Assembly: GCA_027051265.1 (NCBI GenBank) | Contig: JALTZH010000036.1 | Coordinates: 1 to 5,836 of the forward strand | Direction: 5' to 3' | Source: an archaeon | Lineage (GTDB): Archaea > Hydrothermarchaeota > Hydrothermarchaeia > JALTZZ01 > JALUTC01 | Length of the DNA stretch: 5,836 nt | Shown here: piece by piece, positions 1-4,726 of the stretch | Layout: every line of letters starts with the position of its first letter | How positions within the stretch are numbered: the stretch's first letter is position 1 | Position numbers and translations under genes: made by a program | The notes under the pieces: model-generated | The model's input: only the letters and a program-made list of their open reading frames with translations | Databases searched by the model: none | What the model was told of the DNA's origin: nothing

Positions 1-601
1 ATAATATATTGTCAATAATTCTACCAAACCAGATAAATTTAATGTTTTTAAATCTTTTAGCAATTCTGTAAAAATCTTCAACACCTTTTCTTTTGATAAA
101 AATTCCAACACTAAATACAAGTATTTCATCTTCATTGAGATTAAGAAGTTCTCTACCTTTTTTTCTTTTACTTTCAGAGAATTTAAACCTCTCGTAATCA
201 ATGCCATTACTAAGTACGTAAATCTTTTTGTTTATTCCATGCTTTAGTAGAATTTTTTTACAATAGTTTGATGGCGCAATTAGAGCATCTGCAACGTTAT
301 AATATAATTTTAAATATTTAGATGTTATGTAATCAAACTCCGTTATGTAAAAACTATTCTTTAAGTCTTCAGGTGTTGTATGTGTTGAAATTATAACTTT
401 CTTTCCTCTTTTTTTAGCTCTATTAGCAATTTCAAACGATTCTAAACCAATGGTATGTAGATGTATAATATCATAATTTTCTGAGATATTTTTAACATCA
501 ATTCCTTTCAACTTTAACATTTTAACACTGTTTTCATAAGCTCTATAAATTCCACTATTTTTTAAGATATTACTGAACTCTAAATATACGCATACCTTCA
601 T
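1..601 (-). CDS. GT4-type glycosyltransferase, N-terminal 200 residues (3' end beyond the window)
   Basis: I translated the minus strand from an ATG at 601 and the frame stays open to the left edge, giving 200 residues of a GT-B fold enzyme. It opens MKVCVYLEF. Visible motifs are SGIYRAYENS (16-25) in place of the usual Gly-rich loop, a DIIHLHT strand end (44-50), THTTPEDL followed by KNSF (73-84), APSNYCKK (109-116), SNGID (131-135, the linker to the second domain) and VGIFIKRKG (165-173), the start of the nucleotide-sugar-binding half. From memory, the combination of GxxxAYxNQ-like, HTTPEDxxNSF and APSxY motifs resembles diacylglycerol glucosyltransferases, so a membrane-lipid or glycan acceptor is plausible, but the substrate is inferred. 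The C-terminal half with the E-x7-E motif is outside. No signal peptide or membrane span is seen. The gene lies 37 bp downstream of coaBC on the same strand and has no Shine-Dalgarno sequence. A second ATG at 593 is out of frame, which supports 601. Confidence 0.88.
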   Translation of the reverse strand, partial: MKVCVYLEFSNILKNSGIYRAYENSVKMLKLKGIDVKNISENYDIIHLHTIGLESFEIANRAKKRGKKVIISTHTTPEDLKNSFYITEFDYITSKYLKLYYNVADALIAPSNYCKKILLKHGINKKIYVLSNGIDYERFKFSESKRKKGRELLNLNEDEILVFSVGIFIKRKGVEDFYRIAKRFKNIKFIWFGRIIDNIL

Positions 602-625
602 CCAATATAATTATACTTTATTATT

Positions 626-645
626 AAAATAAAATATTTTATTTT
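626..645 (-). terminator. AT-only 20-bp palindrome over the coaBC stop codon, possible terminator
   Basis: Positions 626-645 form a perfect 20-bp palindrome of A and T only, centred at 635/636 and spanning the coaBC stop codon (639-641). On the minus-strand transcript it is preceded by A-rich codons and ends in T-rich sequence. It could act as a weak intrinsic terminator or simply reflect base composition. The 37-bp spacer up to the glycosyltransferase start has no convincing TATA box at the right distance, so read-through into that gene is possible. Confidence 0.25.
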
Positions 646-1808
646 TTTAAATATTTAACGATAAAATCGAATATCTTTTCAGCAACGTTTATCTTTTTAT
701 CTCTGTTTATTTCTCTTACTTCATCTTTCGAAACTAGAATAACTTCCGTTTCATCACTTCCTATTATATCTTTTGAAACGTCATTTGCAACGACAACGTT
801 CAAATTGTATTTTTTCATCAAATCCTTAGATTTCTTTACGACTTCATCTTTCGGTAAATTGTATACAGCCTTGAATCCAACTTTAAAAATATCAATATTC
901 TTTACTTCTTCAAGTATCTTTTTCGTTGGTATTAATTTAATAATTCTCTTACTATTAGATGGGAGTTTATAGTTGTGGAATTCAGGCTTAAAATCTGTAA
1001 CAGCTGCAACCGATATAAATATATCAAAATTTTCAATCTCTTTTCTTACAGCAGAGAGCATATCTTCAGATGTGTTAACAAAAACTCTATCAAAATATTC
1101 TGGTATTTCTATCTTAACATGTCCATGAATTATTTTTACCTCCGCTCCTCTATAAAATGCTTCCTTAGCTAAAGATATACCGGTTTTACCTGATGATAAA
1201 TTGGTTATAACTCTTATTGGATCAATATACTCTACAGTTGCACCTAATGTTATTAAAACCTTCCTATTCTTTAAATCTTTCTTATTATAACACTTACGAA
1301 TTGTAAAATCAACTATATTATCAATTCTAGCCATTTTTGCAGAGGATTCTTCAATTCTTGGATAGATTATTTCAAATCCGAGTTCTTTAGCTTTCTTTAA
1401 AATTTCAGAAAATACTTTATTTTGATACATTTCTTCATGCATTGCTAATGCTATAATCGTATCATTAGGATTTGATGAAAGAACTAATGCTGTTACAGGA
1501 TTATCAGCAATTCCATTAACTATCTTAGATAATGTTGTCATAGTACATGGAGCTATTACGATTGCAGAATATTTTCTCAAATGCTCTACTTTTCCAGTAA
1601 GTTCTGTTATTACATCATTTCCGGTTGAAAATTCCATAGTATAAGGGTGGATTATCTTCATAGAATCTTTTGTCATATAAGCAAATACTTCAGCACCATG
1701 TCTTCTCAATTCTCTCGCAATCAATGGCGATAGGATCGCAGCAATACTACCAGTTACACAAAGAGCTATCTTCTTGTTTCTGAGTTTATCTGTTTTCTTC
1801 ATTAACAT
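639..1808 (-). CDS. coaBC: Bifunctional phosphopantothenoylcysteine decarboxylase / phosphopantothenate-cysteine ligase
   Basis: This fused cytosolic enzyme of CoA synthesis joins cysteine to 4'-phosphopantothenate (CoaB, nucleotide-activated) and then decarboxylates the product to 4'-phosphopantetheine (CoaC, FMN-dependent). The 389-residue length is usual for the fusion. The CoaC half (about 12-172) shows the flavin-binding GSIAA (20-24), the presumed catalytic His76 (VEHL), APCT (87-90) and NGIADN (98-103). The PxMNxxM substrate motif appears as LAMHEEM (121-127), with His at the Asn position. The flap region (152-160) has no Cys equivalent to the one in bacterial enzymes. The CoaB half (about 182-389) shows GATVEYIDPIRVITN (189-203), SSGK (205-208), SVAAVTDFKP (266-275), VGFKAV (310-315) and VVANDVS (339-345). 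The start is either ATG 1808 or ATG 1802 (residue 3); the sequence does not decide. No Shine-Dalgarno is seen. The gene is divergent from the amidase gene and may share transcription with the glycosyltransferase downstream. Confidence 0.95.
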   Translation of the reverse strand: MLMKKTDKLRNKKIALCVTGSIAAILSPLIARELRRHGAEVFAYMTKDSMKIIHPYTMEFSTGNDVITELTGKVEHLRKYSAIVIAPCTMTTLSKIVNGIADNPVTALVLSSNPNDTIIALAMHEEMYQNKVFSEILKKAKELGFEIIYPRIEESSAKMARIDNIVDFTIRKCYNKKDLKNRKVLITLGATVEYIDPIRVITNLSSGKTGISLAKEAFYRGAEVKIIHGHVKIEIPEYFDRVFVNTSEDMLSAVRKEIENFDIFISVAAVTDFKPEFHNYKLPSNSKRIIKLIPTKKILEEVKNIDIFKVGFKAVYNLPKDEVVKKSKDLMKKYNLNVVVANDVSKDIIGSDETEVILVSKDEVREINRDKKINVAEKIFDFIVKYLKK

Positions 1809-1895
1809 AAAAAATAATAAAAGTTTTCTTGCTTAAGTAGATTAACATAGGAAATTATCTACAAAATGTAACTAGCAAAGTTTTACTTCTTAACT

Positions 1896-1937
1896 TTATT
1901 CTTATCCTAAAATCAAGAAGTCTAATTATAAGAATAA
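1896..1937. other. Stem-loop, 10-bp perfect stem with 22-nt loop
   Basis: TTATTCTTAT at 1896-1905 is exactly reverse-complementary to ATAAGAATAA at 1928-1937, leaving a 22-nt loop. A G-U pair (1895/1938), a mismatch and two A-T pairs could extend the stem outward. If the palindromic TATA element at 1955-1968 drives leftward transcription with usual archaeal spacing (about 25 nt), the coaBC transcript would begin near 1936, which would put this hairpin at its extreme 5' end. The pairing is direct; the role is inference. Confidence 0.4.
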
Positions 1938-1954
1938 GCTTGAAAAGGTGATCT

Positions 1955-1968
1955 TTATAAATTTATAA
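1955..1968. promoter_or_regulatory. Palindromic TATA-like element in the divergent spacer, candidate two-way promoter
   Basis: TTATAAATTTATAA is a perfect 14-bp palindrome holding a TTTATAAA-like archaeal TATA box on each strand. Placing transcription starts about 25 nt from its centre predicts a rightward start near 1987 (about a 60-nt leader for the amidase gene) and a leftward start near 1936 (about a 128-nt leader for coaBC). Purine-rich sequence flanks both sides, as expected for a TFB recognition element. No better TATA box lies 25-30 bp before either start codon. A regulator operator is an alternative reading. Confidence 0.45.
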
Positions 1969-2000
1969 CTTATTACATGCGCTTAAACTTTACTACAACC

Positions 2001-2020
2001 TAAAAAGTAAAACTTGGTAC
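2001..2020. repeat. 20-mer shared with the 3' end of rad50 (copy 1)
   Basis: TAAAAAGTAAAACTTGGTAC matches positions 4728-4747 at 19 of 20 bases in the same orientation. Read on the minus strand, this copy encodes VPSFTF followed by TAG, in the same phase as the VPSFAF-TAA that ends Rad50. Sequence beyond the 20-mer is not similar. A partial inverted copy of the core lies at 1878-1888. It could be a small repeat family, a relic of a duplicated gene end, or chance. Confidence 0.5.
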
Positions 2021-2045
2021 GACTTTATCAAATGAAAAAATAATT

Positions 2046-2783
2046 ATGAAAGTTGCAATTGCACAAATAAATATCGTACCTGGTGATAGAGAGAGAAACT
2101 TAAAGAAGTCAATAAAAATTATAAAAAAAATAGATGCTGACGTAATAATATTTCCTGAGTTATTTACAACAGGATTTTATTATAAAAATCTTGACGTGGA
2201 AAATTTTAACGATACAATTAAAAAATTGAGCAACAATTGTAATAATAAAATAGTTATAGGTACGATAATAGAAAAAGAGGGTAATCATTATTATAACACG
2301 ATGCTAGTTATATCTAATAAAGGTTTAATTGAGAAATATAGAAAGATTCATTTATTTTTTAGAGAGAGGAAGTATTTCAGAAATGGAAACGAGTTAAAAG
2401 TATTTAAATATGAGAACTTTGTAATAGGTTTAGCAATATGTTATGATATAAGGTTTCCGGAAATGTTTAGGAAACTTTTAAAAATGGGTGCAAATACTTT
2501 TATAATTTCTGCAGCTTTCCCTTTGAAAAGAAAAGATCATTGGGAAATATTACTTAAAGCAAGAGCTATTGAGAATCAAGCTTACGTAATTGCATGTAAT
2601 AGAATAGGTCGTGATCTTGATGAAGATTATGCTGGAACATCGATGATTATAGATCCATGGGGTAACGTGCTAAAAAAAGCATCAGATGATAAGGAAGAAA
2701 TATTATATGAAAACTTAAAATATGAAAGAATTCTAGAGATTAGAAACAATTTTCCAATACTTAAAGATATAAAGCTATATTAA
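2046..2783 (+). CDS. Carbon-nitrogen hydrolase (nitrilase superfamily), omega-amidase-like
   Basis: This 245-residue cytosolic amidase is slightly shorter than the usual 260-275. The catalytic set is visible: Glu38 (FPELFTTGF), Lys100 (YRKIHLF), Cys132 (ICYDIRFPE, 131-139) and a second structural Glu107 (ERKYFRNG). Downstream motifs AAFPLKRKDHW (156-166) and RAIENQAYVIACNR (173-186), then YAGTSMIIDPWG (195-206), resemble the YafV/MtnU/Nit2 branch, which hydrolyses 2-oxoglutaramate or related 2-oxo-acid amides released by glutamine or asparagine transaminases. The superfamily is certain; the substrate is inferred from motifs. ATG 2046 fits the family's MKVAIAQ opening, and an upstream ATG at 2032 hits a stop after two codons. 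No Shine-Dalgarno is seen. The gene is divergent from coaBC and lies 53 bp before serA on the same strand, with a T-run between them. Confidence 0.88.
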   Translation: MKVAIAQINIVPGDRERNLKKSIKIIKKIDADVIIFPELFTTGFYYKNLDVENFNDTIKKLSNNCNNKIVIGTIIEKEGNHYYNTMLVISNKGLIEKYRKIHLFFRERKYFRNGNELKVFKYENFVIGLAICYDIRFPEMFRKLLKMGANTFIISAAFPLKRKDHWEILLKARAIENQAYVIACNRIGRDLDEDYAGTSMIIDPWGNVLKKASDDKEEILYENLKYERILEIRNNFPILKDIKLY

Positions 2784-2810
2784 TTTATATACTTTTTTTA
2801 ATAAATTTTA
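2784..2810 (+). promoter_or_regulatory. serA: Candidate serA promoter (two TATA-like boxes)
   Basis: In the 53-bp gap before serA, TTTATATA (2784-2791) and AATAAATTTTA (2800-2810) are both TATA-like. With usual archaeal spacing they predict transcription starts near 2813 and 2830, giving a 7- to 24-nt leader. A very short leader agrees with the absence of a Shine-Dalgarno sequence. In such AT-rich DNA the boxes could be fortuitous. Confidence 0.35.
2793..2799 (+). terminator. Oligo-T run after the amidase gene
   Basis: Seven consecutive T residues begin 10 bp after the amidase stop codon, with no strong stem before them. Archaeal RNA polymerase commonly terminates at such U-tracts without a hairpin. 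If active, it would separate amidase transcription from serA, which has its own candidate promoter. Confidence 0.35.
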
Positions 2811-2836
2811 CGCACTCTTTATTATAACTAATTTTT

Positions 2837-4396
2837 ATGAAATTTAAAGTATTAATAGCTGATCCTATTGAAAACGATTGTATAAAAAAACTTAAGACTT
2901 TTGCAGAAGTTAAAACGTTAAGTGATAAAAATAAATTGAAAGAGGAAATTAGAGATGCCGATGTTGTTATTGTAAGAAGTGCAACGAAAATTACTAAAGA
3001 AATTTTGGAAGAAGCTAAAAACTTAAAAATAATCGCAAGAGCAGGTGTAGGTGTTGACAATATCGATTTAAATGAAGCAACTAGGAGAGGAATTCTTGTA
3101 ATAAATGCACCAGATGCTTCCTCAGTATCTGTAGCTGAGCATACAATAGGTTTAATGATCGCTTTGGCAAGAAATTTAATACATGCAAATAACAGCTTAA
3201 AAGAGAAGAGATGGGAAAAAAAGAAATTAAAAGGAATTGAATTAAGGGGAAAAACTTTAGGAATAATTGGTTTAGGTAGAATTGGATCTCAGGTTGCAAA
3301 AAGAGCAAAAGCTTTTGATATGAAAGTGATTGCATATGATCCATTTGTCTCAGAGAACTATGCCAGAAAACTTGGTGTAAAATTGGTTGATTTGAAAACA
3401 TTATTGAAAGAATCGGATTTCGTATCAATACATGTCCCTCTTACCGATAAGACAAGAAACATGATTACAAAGAGAGAATTGTTGTTGATGAAAAAGACTT
3501 CCTTTTTAATAAATTGTGCAAGAGGTGGTATAGTTAATGAAAGAGATCTCTATGAAATTCTTAAGGAGAAAAGAATAGCAGGTGCAGCTTTGGATGTTTT
3601 TGAAAAAGAACCACCGTTTGATTCTCCTCTTCTTGAATTGGACAACGTTATAGTAACACCTCATATCGGAGGAAATACCGTAGAAGCTCAGAAATCTGCC
3701 TGCATGATTGTATGTGAAGACATAGAGAGAATTCTTAATGGAAGACCTCCAAGAAATTCTGTTAACTTTCCAACGATAGATAAAGAAATATTGGAACGTC
3801 TTAAGTACGTGATTCCTTTAGCTGAAAAGGTTGGTGTATTTATCCATAGAATAACAGATGCTGAAATCAAGAAAATAGAAGTATTTGTTAATGAAGATGT
3901 TGAAGAAGAAGATCTCAAAATTATAACAAATGCGATACTTAAAGGTTATTTATCAAATATTATTAGTACTGGTGTCAATATATTAAACGCAAGAGTTCTT
4001 GCATTAAATAGAGGAATGGAAATCATCGAAGGAAGAAAGGAACTAAGATTTAACGGTATGCATACGATATTGGTAAGGTTTATGGAACATGAATTAATAG
4101 TTGGTTGTCATTATGAAGAACAAAGAATCTTGGGATTTGACGGATACAGTTTCAACATGCCGTTTGAAAAAAATATATTGATAGTAAAGATTGAAGATCG
4201 ACCGGGAATGATTGGTAAAGTAACAACGTTTTTAGGAAATAATAACATAAACATTGCATATCTTCAAGTAAGTAGAAAGAAGAAAATAGATGAGCAAATG
4301 ATGATAATAATTACTGATCAAGAAGTAAGTAGAAGTCTTCTGGAAGATTTAAAAAAGATTTCTGGAATTAAACATGCAAGATTTTCAAGATTATAA
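2837..4396 (+). CDS. serA: D-3-phosphoglycerate dehydrogenase, long form with ASB and ACT domains
   Basis: This enzyme catalyses the first step of the phosphorylated serine pathway, oxidising 3-phosphoglycerate to 3-phosphohydroxypyruvate with NAD. At 519 residues it is full-length for the long form. The substrate-binding domain (1-98 and about 285-315) shows RSATKI (47-52) and RAGVGVDNID (68-77). The NAD domain (about 99-284) has GLGRIG (145-150) and Asp168 at the end of strand 2, expected to bind the ribose. Catalytic residues are Arg229 (NCARGG), Glu258 (EKEPP) and His276 (TPHIGGNT). An allosteric substrate-binding-type domain follows (about 318-443), then an ACT domain (447-519) with EDRPGMIGKV (453-462) and NNINIAY (469-475), consistent with serine feedback as in other long-form enzymes. 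ATG 2837 opens the standard N-terminus and no Shine-Dalgarno is seen. The last 23 bp overlap the next gene. A related 2-hydroxyacid dehydrogenase is unlikely given the C-terminal domains. Confidence 0.96.
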   Translation: MKFKVLIADPIENDCIKKLKTFAEVKTLSDKNKLKEEIRDADVVIVRSATKITKEILEEAKNLKIIARAGVGVDNIDLNEATRRGILVINAPDASSVSVAEHTIGLMIALARNLIHANNSLKEKRWEKKKLKGIELRGKTLGIIGLGRIGSQVAKRAKAFDMKVIAYDPFVSENYARKLGVKLVDLKTLLKESDFVSIHVPLTDKTRNMITKRELLLMKKTSFLINCARGGIVNERDLYEILKEKRIAGAALDVFEKEPPFDSPLLELDNVIVTPHIGGNTVEAQKSACMIVCEDIERILNGRPPRNSVNFPTIDKEILERLKYVIPLAEKVGVFIHRITDAEIKKIEVFVNEDVEEEDLKIITNAILKGYLSNIISTGVNILNARVLALNRGMEIIEGRKELRFNGMHTILVRFMEHELIVGCHYEEQRILGFDGYSFNMPFEKNILIVKIEDRPGMIGKVTTFLGNNNINIAYLQVSRKKKIDEQMMIIITDQEVSRSLLEDLKKISGIKHARFSRL

Positions 4397-4724
4397 TCGT
4401 GATAAAATCTTTGAATTAGTAAAAAGTGTAAGTAAGAGAAAATTAAAGATAAAAGAATTTGTTGAATTGATAAAATTTTTTACGAAAGATCCAGAAAATA
4501 TAAGAAAAATTATCGAAGATTCTATAAATCAAGGCTTAATAAAAAGAAATGGTTCCGAAATAATTATATTAAAACGAAATAAAAGAGTAAGGATTATAAA
4601 AGAAAGGTGTAACGATTATTGTAGAAGATGTAACAGGAAAATTGTTAATTGTCATTATGTAATGTTACATAATTTAACCCTTGGCCCTTATGGGTCTGAA
4701 TGTGTGAAAAAGTTTTTTATATAA
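4374..4724 (+). CDS. Uncharacterised small basic protein: helical/winged-helix-like N-terminus and C-terminal Cys cluster
   Basis: I cannot name this 116-residue protein. Residues 8-68 look like a compact helical, winged-helix-type domain: alternating helices, an INQGLIKRNG segment (51-60) typical of the last helix and turn, and a SEIIILKRN (61-69) strand as the wing. A strongly basic stretch (67-78) follows. The C-terminus holds Cys79, Cys83, Cys86, Cys93 and Cys110, with CRRC (83-86) and LGPYGSEC (103-110), and looks like a zinc-binding treble-clef or ribbon. Nucleic-acid binding is therefore a reasonable inference. ATG 4374 is the only good start, with no later in-frame ATG before the Cys cluster; it overlaps serA by 23 bp in another frame, suggesting co-transcription. 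Its stop is 2 bp from the end of convergent rad50. It is real rather than a shadow ORF: about 330 bp lie outside serA with Cys motifs and no competing frame. Confidence 0.75.
   Translation: MQDFQDYNRDKIFELVKSVSKRKLKIKEFVELIKFFTKDPENIRKIIEDSINQGLIKRNGSEIIILKRNKRVRIIKERCNDYCRRCNRKIVNCHYVMLHNLTLGPYGSECVKKFFI
4713..4718 (+). terminator. Oligo-T run inside the final codons of the small gene
   Basis: Six T residues make up the Phe-Phe codons just before the Ile and stop codons. The surrounding GAAAAAGTTTTTTATATAA has short A/T self-complementarity. With rad50 beginning its stop codon 2 bp after this gene ends, there is no free spacer for a terminator, so rightward transcripts either end at this U-tract or run antisense into rad50. 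Confidence 0.25.
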
Positions 4725-4726
4725 AT

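Larger units (their letters stand above)
1809..2045. other. Divergent intergenic spacer with promoter-like and inverted-repeat structure
   Basis: This 237-bp AT-rich spacer separates the divergent coaBC and amidase genes. I see no protein gene, tRNA or rRNA in it. Listed separately are a palindromic TATA-like element (1955-1968), a 10-bp stem-loop (1896-1937) and a 20-mer shared with the end of rad50 (2001-2020). A smaller imperfect hairpin pairs GTAGAT (1837-1842) with ATCTAC (1857-1862), extended by two more pairs past a bulge. AAGTTTTACTT (1878-1888) is the exact reverse complement of 2005-2015. GGTGATC at 1947-1953 resembles an archaeal Shine-Dalgarno sequence, but the next ATG (1977) is 23 bp beyond it and opens only an 8-codon frame. 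Confidence 0.7.

Noticed and set aside
975-1172. 65-codon plus-strand ORF inside coaBC
   Set aside because: It is antisense to well-conserved CoaBC motifs, low-complexity and with no recognisable domain; a shadow.
1977-2003. Eight-codon ORF MRLNFTTT with an SD-like GGTGATC 23 bp upstream, as a possible leader peptide
   Set aside because: The spacing is too long for a Shine-Dalgarno, and the ATG lies upstream of the start expected from the TATA element, so it is probably not in the transcript.
1809-2045. tRNA, box C/D RNA or CRISPR-like array in the spacer
   Set aside because: No cloverleaf, no GTTCRA T-arm, no paired C and D boxes, and no regularly spaced repeats were found.
2000-2060. Minus-strand reading frame ending VPSFTF as a small protein gene
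   Set aside because: Upstream it is only antisense to the amidase gene, has no supportable start and no similarity to Rad50 beyond the last six residues.
2785-3060. 91-codon minus-strand ORF over the start of serA
   Set aside because: Antisense to the SerA substrate-binding domain; Ser/Leu/Phe-rich composition typical of complement-strand shadows.
3081-3428. 115-codon minus-strand ORF inside serA
   Set aside because: Antisense to the NAD-binding domain with a His/Leu/Gln-rich shadow composition.
3688-3918. 76-codon minus-strand ORF inside serA
   Set aside because: Antisense to SerA, Ser-rich, no motif.
4267-4335. Direct repeat AAGTAAGTAGAA at 4267-4278 and 4324-4335
   Set aside because: Both copies encode Val-Ser-Arg in frame within the ACT domain of SerA with the same favoured codons; coincidence of coding sequence is enough.
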